Numbered from the stretch's first letter, positions 1-9,100 are shown. The stretch: DNA of 64,000 nucleotides from Acidocella facilis ATCC 35904 (GCF_000687875.1 NZ_JHYG01000001.1:1-64000); one strand, 5' to 3'. Notes: generated by a model not told the origin, from the letters alone. Made by a program: numbers and translations.

Positions 1-132
1 GAGCGCCATCAGGTCGAGTGCTTCTTCAATAAACTCAAACGCTTCCGCAGAATCGCCCTCAGATGCGAAAAAACCATCAAAGCCTTCATGGGCTTCGTAC
101 ATCTCGCTTGCGCCATGATTTGGCTACGATGA
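1..132 (+). CDS. IS5-type transposase, C-terminal end (cut by window edge)
   Basis: Only the last 43 residues lie in the window. They carry the motif ECFFNKLKRFRRIA followed by FMGFVHLACAMIWLR, the usual C-terminus of IS5-family DDE transposases. The glutamate of VECFFNKLKRFRR is normally the third catalytic acid of the DDE triad. The reading frame is open from base 1 to a TGA at 130-132, so the gene starts outside the window and whether it is intact cannot be judged. It points towards the 3' end of glmS, so an IS copy sits immediately downstream of glmS. The family assignment rests on motif recognition only. Confidence 0.85.
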   Translation, partial: ERHQVECFFNKLKRFRRIALRCEKTIKAFMGFVHLACAMIWLR

Positions 133-147
133 ATGCAGACACGACCT

Positions 148-176
148 AGAGCATCAAGCTTTTAGCTTGATGCTCT
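148..176 (+). terminator. Perfect 13-bp hairpin after the IS5 transposase
   Basis: Bases 148-160 (AGAGCATCAAGCT) pair perfectly with 164-176 around a 3-base TTT loop, followed by a T-rich stretch (AAGTTTTGTTTT). It lies 16 bp after the transposase stop. It can act as a rho-independent terminator, or be part of the IS end; the sequence alone does not separate the two. Confidence 0.5.
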
Positions 177-191
177 AAGTTTTGTTTTAGC

Positions 192-248
192 GAGCAATTT
201 CATGTGTTTGTCTTGACGCTGGCGCGTCAACCTCAACACATATTGCTC
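192..248. other. Three-tier imperfect stem-loop between IS5 end and glmS
   Basis: Three nested inverted arms are visible: GAGCAAT (192-198) with ATTGCTC (242-248), ATGTGTT (202-208) with AACACAT (235-241), and TTGACGC (213-219) with GCGTCAA (224-230). The structure sits 14 bp beyond the glmS stop codon, so it may terminate leftward glmS transcription. It could equally be a remnant of the neighbouring IS. No long T run follows on the minus strand. Confidence 0.45.
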
Positions 249-261
249 TAAATCCCGTCCG

Positions 262-2079
262 TCACTCCACCGTGACGGATTTCGCCAGGTTGCGCGGCTG
301 GTCCACATCGGTGCCTTTCAGCACCGCGACATGATAGGCCAGCATCTGTACCGGAATCGCGTGCAGGATCGGCGCCGCGAACGGGTCGATGGGCGGGAGC
401 AAAATCGTCTCCGCCGCGATTGGCGCCAGCTTGGAGGCGCCGTCGGCATCGGAGAACACCACGATCTGCCCGCCGCGCGCCGCTGCCTCCTGCAAATTCG
501 AGGCGGTCTTCTCGAAGAGCGGCCCGGAGGGGCAGATGGCGATCACCGGCACGGATTTATCGATCAGCGCGATCGGCCCGTGCTTCATCTCGCCGGCGGC
601 ATAGCCCTCGGCATGGATATAGGAGATTTCCTTGAGCTTCAGCGCGCCTTCCAGGGCGATGGGGAAGCACCCGCCGCGGCCGAGATAGAGCACATCCCGC
701 GCCTCGGCGATGCGCGCCGCCAGCTTCTGGATCGGCGCCTCATTGGCGAGGATTTCGGCGGCTTTCGCCGGCACTTCCAGCAAGGCGGCGGCCAGCCGGG
801 CAATCTCGGCCTCGCCCCGCGTGCCCTTGGCCCGGGCCAGGGCCAGGGCGAACACCGCCAGCGTCGTCATCTGCGCGGTGAAAGCCTTGGTGCTGGCCAC
901 CCCGATCTCCGGCCCGGCGATGGTCTCTAAAATCGCGTCGCTCTCGCGCGCCATGGTGCTCTCGGGCACGTTCAGCACCGAGAGGATCTTTTGCCCCTCG
1001 GCCTTCATATAGCGCAACGCCGCCAGCGTATCGGCGGTCTCGCCGCTCTGGCTGACCAGCAGCCCCAGCCCGCCCGGCTCCATCGGCGGGGCGCGGTAGC
1101 GGAATTCGCTGGCCACATCCGCCTCCACCGGCACCCGGGCGAGGTTTTCCAGCCAGAATTTGGCGGTGAGCCCGGCATAGAAGGCAGAGCCGCAGGCGCT
1201 CATAGTGATGCGCTTGATGCCGGCGAGGTCGAAGGGCAAAGGCGGCAGGCGCGGGGCCTCGCCCTCCAGCATGCGGTGCAGCACATCGCCGATCACCACC
1301 GGATGCTCATGCAGCTCCTTTTCCATGAAGTGCCGGAAATTACCCTTGCCGATGGCCGCCCCGGTCAGCGCCGTCAGCTTCTTCTGGCGCAGCACGACAT
1401 GGTTATGCTCGTCATGGAAGGTGGCGCCCTTGGCGGTCACCACCACCCAGTCGCCATCCTCCAGATAAGCGATCTCGCGGGTCAGCGGCGCCAGGGCCAG
1501 AGCGTCGGAGCCGAGATACATCTCCTCCGCCCCGAACCCCACCGCCAGCGGCGCGCCGCGCTGCGCGCCGATCACCAGATCCTGATGCCCGGCGAAAATC
1601 AGCGCCAGCGCATAGGCGCCCTCCAGCCGGGCGAAGGTCTGGGAGGCGGCCTCGATCGGGGAAAGCCCGGTCTGCAGCAGGTAATCCACCAGCTGCGCCA
1701 CCACTTCGGTATCGGTCTCGGTGACGAAGCTCTGGCCCTTGCCCTCCAGCTCCGTGCGCAGCGCGGCATGGTTTTCGATGATGCCGTTATGCACCACGGC
1801 CACCCGGGCGGTGGCGTGCGGGTGCGCGTTGCCGACGGTGGGCGCACCATGGGTGGCCCAGCGCGTATGGCCGATGCCGGTGGTGCCCGCCAGCGGTTCC
1901 GCCTCCAGCACCCCGGCCAGGTTCTTCAGCTTGCCCTCGGCCCGGCGCCGGTCGATATGACCATTCACCAGCGTGGCGATGCCGGCGGAATCATAACCGC
2001 GATATTCCAGGCGCTGCAGCCCGCCCAGCAGCAGGGGGGCGGCTTCGGCATGACCCACAACACCAACGATTCCGCACAT
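262..2079 (-). CDS. glmS: Glutamine--fructose-6-phosphate aminotransferase (isomerizing)
   Basis: This 605-residue protein makes glucosamine-6-phosphate from fructose-6-phosphate and glutamine, the first committed step to UDP-GlcNAc, peptidoglycan and LPS; it is cytosolic. It starts MCGIVGVVG, so Cys2 becomes the N-terminal nucleophile of the class II glutaminase domain (about residues 2-225). HTRWATHG and the NGIIEN substrate loop are present. Two SIS sugar-isomerase domains follow (about 285-425 and 455-595) with SQSGETADT and TSKAFTAQ. The C-terminus ends LAKSVTVE, as in the family, and length matches full-length GlmS. The gene stands alone, divergent from gph. No glmS ribozyme or riboswitch is evident in the 97-bp upstream gap. 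Confidence 0.97.
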   Translation of the reverse strand: MCGIVGVVGHAEAAPLLLGGLQRLEYRGYDSAGIATLVNGHIDRRRAEGKLKNLAGVLEAEPLAGTTGIGHTRWATHGAPTVGNAHPHATARVAVVHNGIIENHAALRTELEGKGQSFVTETDTEVVAQLVDYLLQTGLSPIEAASQTFARLEGAYALALIFAGHQDLVIGAQRGAPLAVGFGAEEMYLGSDALALAPLTREIAYLEDGDWVVVTAKGATFHDEHNHVVLRQKKLTALTGAAIGKGNFRHFMEKELHEHPVVIGDVLHRMLEGEAPRLPPLPFDLAGIKRITMSACGSAFYAGLTAKFWLENLARVPVEADVASEFRYRAPPMEPGGLGLLVSQSGETADTLAALRYMKAEGQKILSVLNVPESTMARESDAILETIAGPEIGVASTKAFTAQMTTLAVFALALARAKGTRGEAEIARLAAALLEVPAKAAEILANEAPIQKLAARIAEARDVLYLGRGGCFPIALEGALKLKEISYIHAEGYAAGEMKHGPIALIDKSVPVIAICPSGPLFEKTASNLQEAAARGGQIVVFSDADGASKLAPIAAETILLPPIDPFAAPILHAIPVQMLAYHVAVLKGTDVDQPRNLAKSVTVE

Positions 2080-2176
2080 GCGCCTGTAACCTCTCTGTGA
2101 TCTCGCATCTGCGGTAGCCCTGGCGGGCGGTTTATGTCAAAGGACAGGAGAATCAAATAATACGACGGAGTATTTC

Positions 2177-2803
2177 ATGCGCGCGGTGATCTTCGATCTG
2201 GATGGCACCTTGATCGACGCGGCGCCGGACATCGCCGCCAAGCTGAACGTCGTCATCACCGAGGCCGGCCACCCGGCTCTGAGCCTGGAGACGGTGCATG
2301 GCATGATCGGTGACGGCGCCAAGGTGCTGGTCGAGCGCGCTTTTGCCTTTTATGGGCAACAGGCGCAGCCCGCCCAGCAGGAGCGCTTCATGGCGCTTTA
2401 TGGCGTCGATCCGGTGAAGCATACCGTGATCTATGACGGCATCATCCCGGCCCTGGAGGCGCTGCAGGCGCAGGGCCGGCCGCTTGGCGTGTGCACCAAC
2501 AAGCCGATGCATGCCACCCGCGAGGTTTTGGCCGCGCTCGACCTCAACCGCTTCTTCGGCGCCGTGCTGGGCGGGGATTCCACCCCCTACCGCAAGCCGG
2601 ACCCGCGCCATCTCGCCGCCGTGCTCTCAGCCCTTGAAGTCACCGATGCGATCATGGTCGGCGACCACGCCAACGACATGAAAGCCGCTGCCGGGCTGGG
2701 CCTGCCGGCGATCTTCTGCCCCTGGGGTTATGGCGAGGGCCAGGGCGATGCCCGGGCCGAACACCCCTCCGACCTGCCGGGGATCATCGACCGGCTGGGC
2801 TGA
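2177..2803 (+). CDS. gph: Phosphoglycolate phosphatase (HAD family)
   Basis: A 208-residue HAD-superfamily hydrolase. Motif I is DLDGTLI at residues 7-13, with the aspartate nucleophile and acid/base aspartate. A cap region follows, then the threonine/lysine motif CTNKP and motif IV GDHANDM near residue 160. The closest role is dephosphorylation of 2-phosphoglycolate, salvaging a product of DNA repair and oxygenase side reactions. The start ATG follows a GGAG about 10 bp upstream. The gene is divergent from glmS and ends about 110 bp before the Fe-S regulator. Other HAD phosphatase substrates cannot be excluded. Confidence 0.85.
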   Translation: MRAVIFDLDGTLIDAAPDIAAKLNVVITEAGHPALSLETVHGMIGDGAKVLVERAFAFYGQQAQPAQQERFMALYGVDPVKHTVIYDGIIPALEALQAQGRPLGVCTNKPMHATREVLAALDLNRFFGAVLGGDSTPYRKPDPRHLAAVLSALEVTDAIMVGDHANDMKAAAGLGLPAIFCPWGYGEGQGDARAEHPSDLPGIIDRLG

Positions 2804-2877
2804 ACTGCGCGGCTTTACATGCAGCGCAACATTGCGTAACCGGCGCTTGACGCTGCGCCCGACTTGCCCCAATTGGG

Positions 2878-2902
2878 AAACAGGACTGGAATTGTCCTGT
2901 TT
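2878..2902. promoter_or_regulatory. 9-bp inverted repeat before the Rrf2-suf operon, candidate operator
   Basis: AAACAGGAC (2878-2886) and GTCCTGTTT (2894-2902) are perfect inverted repeats with a 7-bp spacer, 12 bp before the Rrf2 start codon. A TTGACG at 2847-2852 is a possible -35 element upstream. The position fits an operator through which the Rrf2 protein represses its own operon. Binding is inferred. Confidence 0.45.
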
Positions 2903-2914
2903 GACGGGGTTGCC

Positions 2915-3367
2915 ATGCTGAAACTCTCACGCCTGACCGATTATGCGGTGGCCGCGCTGGTGCGCTTGGGCACGGCCGAGGGCGTGGAGACGTCTCCCGG
3001 CATCGCCGCCGGCACCGGCATACCGGAGCCCACCATCGCCAAGGTTTTGAAGGTTTTGGCGGGGCAGGGGCTGGTGATTTCCACCCGCGGCGCGCGTGGC
3101 GGCTACCGGCTTGGCCGGCCGCTGACGGAGATTTCGGTCTCCGAGGTGATTTTCGCCATCGACGGCCCCATCGCCCTCACCTCCTGCGTGGAGGGGGCCA
3201 GCGGCCAGTGCGACAGCCAGTCGCTCTGCCCGGTGGCTGGGCGCTGGGATCCGGTGAATGACGCCATTCGTGGCGCCCTGTCTCACATCTCCCTGGCCGA
3301 CATGGCCGCGGCCTCCGTGCCGCGTGCCTTGCGTGTGCCAGGACCCGCGATCAATGAGGTTGTTTGA
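2915..3367 (+). CDS. Rrf2-family Fe-S regulator of the suf operon
   Basis: A 150-residue winged-helix transcription factor of the Rrf2 family, closest in type to SUF-associated regulators that sense Fe-S status. The start chosen is the ATG at 2915, giving [19 protein letters not shown], the usual N-terminus; the frame is open further upstream but those codons do not look like protein. Recognition-helix residues lie in [16 protein letters not shown] and the wing in [10 protein letters not shown]. Three cysteines (SCVEG, GQCDS, SLCPV) near residues 90-107 are the expected [2Fe-2S] ligands. Its stop codon is 2 bp before sufB, so it heads the suf operon and probably represses it when clusters are plentiful. 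Confidence 0.9.
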   Translation: MLKLSRLTDYAVAALVRLGTAEGVETSPGIAAGTGIPEPTIAKVLKVLAGQGLVISTRGARGGYRLGRPLTEISVSEVIFAIDGPIALTSCVEGASGQCDSQSLCPVAGRWDPVNDAIRGALSHISLADMAAASVPRALRVPGPAINEVV

Positions 3368-3369
3368 GC

Positions 3370-4815
3370 ATGTCCAGCACGACCGATGCCGTCATCCAGG
3401 ACCTGGCGGCGCAAAAATATAAATACGGGTTCACCACCGAGATCGAGATGGAGGAATTCCCGAAAGGGCTCTCTCCCGATATCGTAAGGATGATTTCCGC
3501 CAAGAAAGGCGAGCCCGCCTGGCTGCTGGAATGGCGGCTGAAGGCCTATGAGGCCTGGCTGAAGATGGAAGAGCCGACCTGGGCGCGCATCCATCACGCG
3601 CCGATCGCGTATCAGGATCTGTATTACTACGCTGCCCCGGCCAAGGCCGCGCCGAAATCCCTCGATGAGGTCGATCCGGAGCTGCTGCGCACCTATGAGA
3701 AGCTGGGCATCCCGCTGAATGAGCGCGCCGCCCTGGCGGGTGTGGCGGTGGATGCGGTGTTCGACAGCGTCTCCGTTGCCACAACCTTCCGTGACACGCT
3801 GGCCAAGGCCGGGGTGATCTTCTGCCCGATTTCCGAGGCGGTGCGCGAGCATCCCGAGCTGGTGCGCAAATATCTCGGCTCCGTGGTGCCGGCGGGTGAT
3901 AATTACTTCGCCGCGCTGAACTCCGCCGTGTTCTCCGATGGCAGCTTCGTCTTCATCCCCAAGGGGGTGAAATGCCCGATGGAGCTTTCCACCTATTTCC
4001 GCATTAATGCCCGCAATACCGGGCAGTTTGAGCGTACGCTGATCATCGCCGAGGATGGTGCCTCCGTCTCCTACCTCGAAGGCTGCACCGCGCCGATGCG
4101 CGATGAAAACCAGCTGCACGCCGCCGTGGTTGAGCTGGTGGCGATGGATGACGCCAAGATCAAATATTCCACCGTGCAGAACTGGTATCCTGGCGATGCC
4201 GACGGCAAGGGCGGGATCTACAACTTCGTGACCAAGCGCGGCGCCTGCCGGGGTAGGAATTCGAAAATCTCCTGGACTCAGGTGGAAACCGGCTCGGCGA
4301 TCACCTGGAAATATCCATCCTGCATCCTGCAGGGCGAGGGCTCGGTGGGTGAGTTCTATTCGGTTGCCGTCACCAACGGGCATCAGCAGGCCGATACCGG
4401 CACCAAGATGATCCATATCGGCAAGAACACCAGCAGCACGATCATCTCCAAGGGCATTTCCGCCGGGAAATCCAACAACACCTATCGCGGCCAGGTGAAA
4501 ATTCTGCCCGGCGCCTCCGGTGCGCGCAACTTCACCCAGTGCGATAGCTTGCTGATCGGCGATCAGTGCGGCGCGCATACGGTGCCCTATATCGAAAACC
4601 GCAATGCCTCGGCCAAGGTGGAGCATGAAGCGACCACCTCCAAAATTGCCGAAGACCAGCTCTTTTATTGCCGCTCGCGCGGACTCTCGGAAGAGGATGC
4701 GGTGGGGCTGATCGTCAATGGCTTCTGCAAGGATGTGCTGAAGGAATTGCCGATGGAATTCGCCGTTGAGGCACAAAAACTACTGGCTGTTTCTCTGGAA
4801 GGTTCGGTGGGCTGA
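3370..4815 (+). CDS. sufB: Fe-S cluster assembly scaffold SufB
   Basis: This 481-residue protein is the core subunit of the SufBC2D scaffold, on which Fe-S clusters are built in the cytosol. Family signatures include [28 protein letters not shown], the [18 protein letters not shown] stretch, and [16 protein letters not shown] in the right-handed beta-helix core. The C-terminal part, with [17 protein letters not shown], contacts SufC. I take the ATG at 3370; a TTG two codons upstream is possible. Length matches the family. sufC follows with a 1-bp overlap. Confidence 0.97.
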   Translation: MSSTTDAVIQDLAAQKYKYGFTTEIEMEEFPKGLSPDIVRMISAKKGEPAWLLEWRLKAYEAWLKMEEPTWARIHHAPIAYQDLYYYAAPAKAAPKSLDEVDPELLRTYEKLGIPLNERAALAGVAVDAVFDSVSVATTFRDTLAKAGVIFCPISEAVREHPELVRKYLGSVVPAGDNYFAALNSAVFSDGSFVFIPKGVKCPMELSTYFRINARNTGQFERTLIIAEDGASVSYLEGCTAPMRDENQLHAAVVELVAMDDAKIKYSTVQNWYPGDADGKGGIYNFVTKRGACRGRNSKISWTQVETGSAITWKYPSCILQGEGSVGEFYSVAVTNGHQQADTGTKMIHIGKNTSSTIISKGISAGKSNNTYRGQVKILPGASGARNFTQCDSLLIGDQCGAHTVPYIENRNASAKVEHEATTSKIAEDQLFYCRSRGLSEEDAVGLIVNGFCKDVLKELPMEFAVEAQKLLAVSLEGSVG

Positions 4816-5558
4816 TGCTCGAGATCAAGAATTTGCATGCGCGGATCGGCGATGCGGAAATCCTCAAGGGCGTGACGCTCACCATCCCCGATGGCGAGAT
4901 CCATGCCATCATGGGCCCGAACGGTGCCGGCAAATCCACGCTCTCCTACGTGCTCTCCGGCCGCGATGGCTATGAGGTGACGGAAGGTGAGGCGATTTAT
5001 AACGGCCAGAACATCCTGGAGATGGAGCCCGAAGAGCGCGCCGCTGCCGGGCTGTTCCTGGCGTTCCAATATCCGGTGGAGCTGCCGGGTGTGGGCAATG
5101 CCAACTTCCTGCGCACCGCGCTGAACGCCATCCGCCGCAGCCGCGGTGAGGAAGAGCTGGATGCGGTGGCCTTCCTGAAGCAGGCCCGCGCCGCGGTGAA
5201 GCAGTTGGCGATGAAAGAGGATTTCCTCAAGCGCAACGTCAATGTCGGCTTCTCCGGCGGTGAGAAGAAGCGCAATGAGATGCTGCAGATGGCGCTGTTG
5301 AAGCCGGGCCTGGCGATCCTCGATGAGACCGATTCCGGCCTTGATATCGATGCGCTGAAGATTGTCGCTGAAGGTGTCAACGCGCTGCGCAGCGAAAAAT
5401 TCTCCGCCCTGGTCATCACCCATTATCAGCGCCTGCTCGACCATATCGTGCCGGATGTGGTGCATGTGCTGGCGAACGGGAAGATCGTGCGTTCGGGCAA
5501 TGCTGATCTGGCGAAAGAGCTGGAAGCCAGCGGCTATGTCGGGCTGGAAGCCGCCTGA
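4815..5558 (+). CDS. sufC: Fe-S cluster assembly ATPase SufC
   Basis: A 247-residue ABC-type ATPase that powers conformational change in the SufBCD scaffold; it is soluble, not a transporter. Walker A is GPNGAGKST (residues 34-42), the Q-loop lies in LAFQYPVE, the signature is [11 protein letters not shown], and Walker B is [12 protein letters not shown] with the glutamate present. The H-loop is VITHYQRLL. The start overlaps the sufB stop by one base (TGATG), so translation is coupled. It ends 2 bp before sufD. Confidence 0.97.
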   Translation: MLEIKNLHARIGDAEILKGVTLTIPDGEIHAIMGPNGAGKSTLSYVLSGRDGYEVTEGEAIYNGQNILEMEPEERAAAGLFLAFQYPVELPGVGNANFLRTALNAIRRSRGEEELDAVAFLKQARAAVKQLAMKEDFLKRNVNVGFSGGEKKRNEMLQMALLKPGLAILDETDSGLDIDALKIVAEGVNALRSEKFSALVITHYQRLLDHIVPDVVHVLANGKIVRSGNADLAKELEASGYVGLEAA

Positions 5559-5560
5559 GC

Positions 5561-6661
5561 ATGACCGCCCTCCCCACCCGTAAGCTGGAGGCTTGGCGTT
5601 TTACCGATCTGCGCCAGATTTCCAGCACTGAATTCGGTGCCCCGCCGGCCATGGCGGCCGCTCCGGACCTGCCGGACCTGCCGTTTCCGCGCTTCGTCTT
5701 CCTCAACGGCACGTTGAACGCGGCGCTCTCGACCGCCTTCGCCTACGCGAAACCGTTCGCGCCGGTGCGGGAACAGGGCGCGCAGCCGATGGCGCTGATC
5801 AACGCGGCCAACGCCAAGGACGGCATCAATATCGAGGTGCCGGACGGGGTTGATGCCGGCGAGGTGCTGCTGATCTCGCAGGCTTCGGGTGCCACCCCCT
5901 TCGCCTTCCACCCGCGCCACCGCGTGACGCTGGGGCAGGGGGCGAAGCTGACGATCATCGAGATCGACAAGGGCGAAGGCGTGTACTGGCAGAATGCGCT
6001 GTTCGACATCGATGTCGCGCAAGGGGCGACCTTGCAGCATTTCCGCCTGCAGCAGGAAAGTGTTGAGGCGTTCAACATCACCTCCATCCGCGCGCGCATC
6101 GCGCAAGCCGCCGCCTACGAGCATTTCACCTTGACGCTCGGCGCAAAATTGTCGCGCACCGAGATCGAGGCGGATCTGGTTGGCGAGACGGCGCTGGCGC
6201 ATCTCAACGCGGCCCAGCTGCTGGGCGGCGCCCAGCATGGCGATTTCACCACCATCATCCGCCACAAGGCGCCCAACTGCCCCTCCCGCCAGACGGTGAA
6301 ATCCGTGCTGGCCGGCAAGGCCCGCGGCGTGTTTCAGGGCAAGATCGAGGTGGACCAGATCGCCCAGAAGACCGATGGCTACCAGATGAGCCAGGCGCTT
6401 TTGCTCTCCCCGGATGCGGAGATGGACATCAAGCCCGAGCTGCAGATTTTCGCGGATGACGTGAAATGCTCGCACGGTGCCACCATCGGCGCGCTGGATG
6501 AGGAGCAGGTCTTCTATCTGCGTTCGCGCGGTATCCCTGAGGCGGATGCACGGCAGATCCTGATCCGCGCCTTCCTGGAAGAAGCGCTGGAGCCGGTGAC
6601 GCATGATGCCTCCAAGGCGATCTTCGAGGATGCGCTGGAAAGCTGGTGGGGCAAGCAATGA
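5561..6661 (+). CDS. sufD: Fe-S cluster assembly protein SufD
   Basis: A 366-residue paralogue of SufB that pairs with it in the SufBC2D complex and is linked to iron acquisition for the nascent cluster. The N-terminus has the TRKLEAWRFTDLRQ pattern typical of SufD. The C-terminal half has the beta-helix and the CSHGATIGALDEEQVFYLR motif, including the conserved histidine, followed by RGIPEADARQILIRAF. Length is slightly below E. coli SufD. Its stop codon overlaps the sufS start (ATGA). Confidence 0.95.
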   Translation: MTALPTRKLEAWRFTDLRQISSTEFGAPPAMAAAPDLPDLPFPRFVFLNGTLNAALSTAFAYAKPFAPVREQGAQPMALINAANAKDGINIEVPDGVDAGEVLLISQASGATPFAFHPRHRVTLGQGAKLTIIEIDKGEGVYWQNALFDIDVAQGATLQHFRLQQESVEAFNITSIRARIAQAAAYEHFTLTLGAKLSRTEIEADLVGETALAHLNAAQLLGGAQHGDFTTIIRHKAPNCPSRQTVKSVLAGKARGVFQGKIEVDQIAQKTDGYQMSQALLLSPDAEMDIKPELQIFADDVKCSHGATIGALDEEQVFYLRSRGIPEADARQILIRAFLEEALEPVTHDASKAIFEDALESWWGKQ

Positions 6662-7896
6662 GCCAGGCCACCCAGCCCTTGGATGTGCACAAGCTGCGTG
6701 AGGATTTCCCCATCCTCTCGCAGAAAGTGCATGGCAAGCCTTTCGTGTTTCTGGATTCCGGCGCCTCCGCGCAGAAGCCGAAACAGGTGATCGAGGCGAT
6801 GCGCTTCGTGATGGAAGCGCAATATGCCAATGTCCATCGCGGCCTGCATTACATGTCCGAGAAAGCCTCGGATGCGTATGAGGCGGTGCGCGACAAGGTG
6901 GCGGAGCTGATCAATGCCGGCTCGCGCGACGAGATCGTCTTTACCCGCAACGCCACCGAGAGCGTGAACCTCGTCGCCTACACCTGGGGGCGCAGCGCGC
7001 TGAAGCCCGGCGATGCGGTGGCGGTCTCCGAGATGGAGCATCACGCCAATCTCGTTCCCTGGCAGATGCTGCGCGATGCCCACGGCACCGCGCTGCGCAT
7101 CGTCAAAATCACCGAGTCCGGTGAGCTGGACTGGGACTCGCTGGAGGAGGTCTTCGCGGACGGCAAGGTGAAGCTGCTCTCGCTCACCCATATGTCCAAC
7201 GTGCTGGGCACCTACACGCCGGTCGAGCGTCTGGCGAAATTCGCGCATGAGCGCGGGGCAAAGCTGATGCTGGACGGGGCGCAGGCGATCGTGCATCGCG
7301 CCGTGGATGTCCGCGCCATCGATGCGGATTTCTACGTGTTTTCCGGCCATAAGCTCTACGGCCCCACCGGCATTGGCGTGCTCTACGCTAAGGCGGAGAT
7401 TCTGGAGCAGATGCCGCCTTTCATGGGTGGCGGCGACATGATCGCCAGCGTCGGCTACCAGAACTCCACCTGGGCGAAGCCGCCGCACCGCTTCGAGGCC
7501 GGCACGCCGGCGATCATCGAGACCATCGGGCTTGGGGCCGCCATTGATTATGTTCGCGCTGTCGGGTTCGATGCGATTGCCGAGCATGAGCGTCACCTCA
7601 CCGAACATGCGCTCGGCGTCCTAAGCCAGATCGAGGGTCTGCGTATCCTGGGCAGCGCGCAGGATCGCGGCGGGGTGATCTCCTTCGTGATGAAGGATGC
7701 GCATGCGCATGACATCGCCACGCTGCTGGACCGCCAGGGCATTGCCGTGCGCGCCGGGCATCATTGCGCAGAGCCGCTGATGGGCCGGCTGGGTGTCACC
7801 AGCACCGCGCGCGCCAGCTTCGGGCTCTACACGCTGCCCGAGGAGATCGACGCGCTGGCAACAGGGCTTGAGCGGGTGCGCAAGATTTTCGCATGA
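6658..7896 (+). CDS. sufS: Cysteine desulfurase SufS
   Basis: A 412-residue PLP enzyme of fold type I, group II cysteine desulfurase. It removes sulfur from L-cysteine to form a persulfide for Fe-S assembly. The start is the ATG at 6658 overlapping the sufD stop; a GTG four codons upstream is less likely. The PLP lysine lies in FSGHKLYGPTG near residue 232, and the catalytic cysteine in RAGHHCAEPLM near residue 370. Upstream signatures include NATESVNLVA and EMEHHANLVPW. It overlaps sufU by 4 bp, consistent with SufU being its sulfur acceptor. Confidence 0.96.
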   Translation: MSQATQPLDVHKLREDFPILSQKVHGKPFVFLDSGASAQKPKQVIEAMRFVMEAQYANVHRGLHYMSEKASDAYEAVRDKVAELINAGSRDEIVFTRNATESVNLVAYTWGRSALKPGDAVAVSEMEHHANLVPWQMLRDAHGTALRIVKITESGELDWDSLEEVFADGKVKLLSLTHMSNVLGTYTPVERLAKFAHERGAKLMLDGAQAIVHRAVDVRAIDADFYVFSGHKLYGPTGIGVLYAKAEILEQMPPFMGGGDMIASVGYQNSTWAKPPHRFEAGTPAIIETIGLGAAIDYVRAVGFDAIAEHERHLTEHALGVLSQIEGLRILGSAQDRGGVISFVMKDAHAHDIATLLDRQGIAVRAGHHCAEPLMGRLGVTSTARASFGLYTLPEEIDALATGLERVRKIFA

Positions 7897-8318
7897 ACGA
7901 GGCGCTCTACGACTCCATCGTGCTCGACCGCGCCCGCCACCCGCGCCATGCGGGCCGGCCGGCTGCGTTCGATGCGATGGGGGCGGGAGAGAACCGCATG
8001 TGCGGAGACCAGGTCAGCATCTTCCGCGTTGGCTCCACCTACCGGCATGAGGCGGTCGGCTGCGCCATCCTTGCCGCCAGCGCGGAGCTGATGTGCGATG
8101 CGGCCACCGGCAAAAATGCCGGCGAGATCGCCATATTGGCAAAGAGTTTCGAGCAACTCGTTAAGACCGGGCAGGCAAGCCCGGAATTGGGAGATCTGAA
8201 TGCGCTTGCAGGCATTGCGCAATATCCTTCCCGGCTTCGGTGCGCGACCCTCCCCTGGAGCGCCCTCAAAGCCAGCCTCGCCGGAGATCCCGGCGCAGGA
8301 GATAGAGACCATGACTGA
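7893..8318 (+). CDS. sufU: SufU/IscU-type sulfur-transfer or scaffold protein
   Basis: This 141-residue NifU/IscU-fold protein is co-translated with sufS. Conserved ligands are visible: Cys37 and Asp39 in MCGDQ, Cys57 in AVGCAILAAS, and Cys117 in LRCATLPW. SufU proteins accept persulfide sulfur from SufS; an IscU-like scaffold role is the alternative. No sufE is present in the cluster, which supports SufU as the SufS partner. The 3' end overlaps the sufT start by 8 bp. Confidence 0.88.
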   Translation: MNEALYDSIVLDRARHPRHAGRPAAFDAMGAGENRMCGDQVSIFRVGSTYRHEAVGCAILAASAELMCDAATGKNAGEIAILAKSFEQLVKTGQASPELGDLNALAGIAQYPSRLRCATLPWSALKASLAGDPGAGDRDHD

Positions 8319-8688
8319 AGACAAGCACGAACCCGAACAGATGCAGCCGGTGACCAGCTGGACGCCCGACGGCGAAAGCCCGCCGCGCGTTTCCGAGGAA
8401 GCGGTGATCGGCGCGATCTGTACCGTGTATGATCCGGAAATCCCGGTGAATATCTACGAGCTGGGGCTGATTTACGCCATCGAGATTGCCGATAATGGCA
8501 ATGTGAAAATCGAGATGACGCTGACCGCCCCTGGCTGCCCCTCCGCCCAGGAGCTGCCGGAGATGGTGCGCGATGCCATCGCGCAGATCGACGGGGTTGG
8601 CGATATCACGGTCGACACCGTCTGGGACCCGGCCTGGGACCAGAGCCGCATGAGCGAGGAAGCCCGGCTCATGCTGAACATGTTTTGA
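8311..8688 (+). CDS. sufT: SufT-type MIP18/DUF59 Fe-S maturation protein
   Basis: A 125-residue protein with a MIP18 (DUF59) domain. The family pattern VYDPEIPVNIYELGLIY and the cysteine motif TAPGCPSAQELPEMV are clear, ending in VWDPAWDQSRMSEEAR. SufT proteins help mature Fe-S proteins when demand for clusters is high. The ATG at 8311 follows CAGGAGATAGAGACC and lies inside the 3' end of sufU; the frame is open further upstream, but that part overlaps sufU and does not resemble the family. Confidence 0.9.
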   Translation: MTEDKHEPEQMQPVTSWTPDGESPPRVSEEAVIGAICTVYDPEIPVNIYELGLIYAIEIADNGNVKIEMTLTAPGCPSAQELPEMVRDAIAQIDGVGDITVDTVWDPAWDQSRMSEEARLMLNMF

Positions 8689-8697
8689 GGTGAAGCC

Positions 8698-9066
8698 ATG
8701 GATGTAACCCACACCACCGCGCCGAAAAAACGCGAGCTGCCGCCTTTGATGTCACTGAGCGACGCCGCCGCTTCCCGGCTGCGCAAGCTCTATGATGGCG
8801 CCGAGAAGGGCAAGCTTTTGCGCATCTCCGTCGGCACCAAGGGCTGCTCGGGCATGTCCTACGAGATGGACTGGGTGGAAGCACCCGCCGCCACCGATGA
8901 GGTGGTGAAGAGCCAGGATCTGACCGTGCTGGTGGACCGCAAGGCCACCTTGTTCCTGATCGGCACCGTGATGGACTATAAGGAAGACAAGCTGACGCGT
9001 GGCTTCACCTTTGAGAACCCGAACGAGAAAGGCCGCTGCGGCTGCGGCGAGAGCTTTCACGTTTAA
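8698..9066 (+). CDS. sufA: A-type Fe-S carrier (HesB/IscA/SufA family)
   Basis: A 122-residue A-type carrier that receives clusters from the scaffold and passes them to apoproteins. The three ligand cysteines are in GTKGCSGMSYEMDW and RCGCGESFHV at the C-terminus. It is the last gene of the suf operon, 9 bp after sufT, and is followed by a stem-loop. The N-terminal 20 residues are polar and not conserved. A second A-type gene (erpA-like) lies 0.8 kb away on the other strand. Confidence 0.92.
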   Translation: MDVTHTTAPKKRELPPLMSLSDAAASRLRKLYDGAEKGKLLRISVGTKGCSGMSYEMDWVEAPAATDEVVKSQDLTVLVDRKATLFLIGTVMDYKEDKLTRGFTFENPNEKGRCGCGESFHV

Positions 9067-9074
9067 GGAAGAAA

Positions 9075-9100
9075 TGGGGCGTTTTTGAAAAAACGCCCCA
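9075..9100. terminator. Stem-loop between suf operon and xth
   Basis: TGGGGCGTTTT (9075-9085) pairs with AAAACGCCCCA (9090-9100) around a 4-base loop. It lies between the convergent suf operon and xth genes and could stop transcription from both sides. The U-rich run is inside the stem rather than after it, so efficiency is uncertain. Confidence 0.6.

Noticed and set aside
991..2100. Long open frame (369 codons) on the plus strand opposite glmS
   Set aside because: High GC makes long antisense frames. Composition is Gly/Gln/His/Arg-heavy without domains, and glmS on the other strand is unambiguous.
3283..4776. 497-codon minus-strand frame opposite sufB
   Set aside because: It is a GC-driven shadow of sufB, with no domain and no gene-like start or neighbours.
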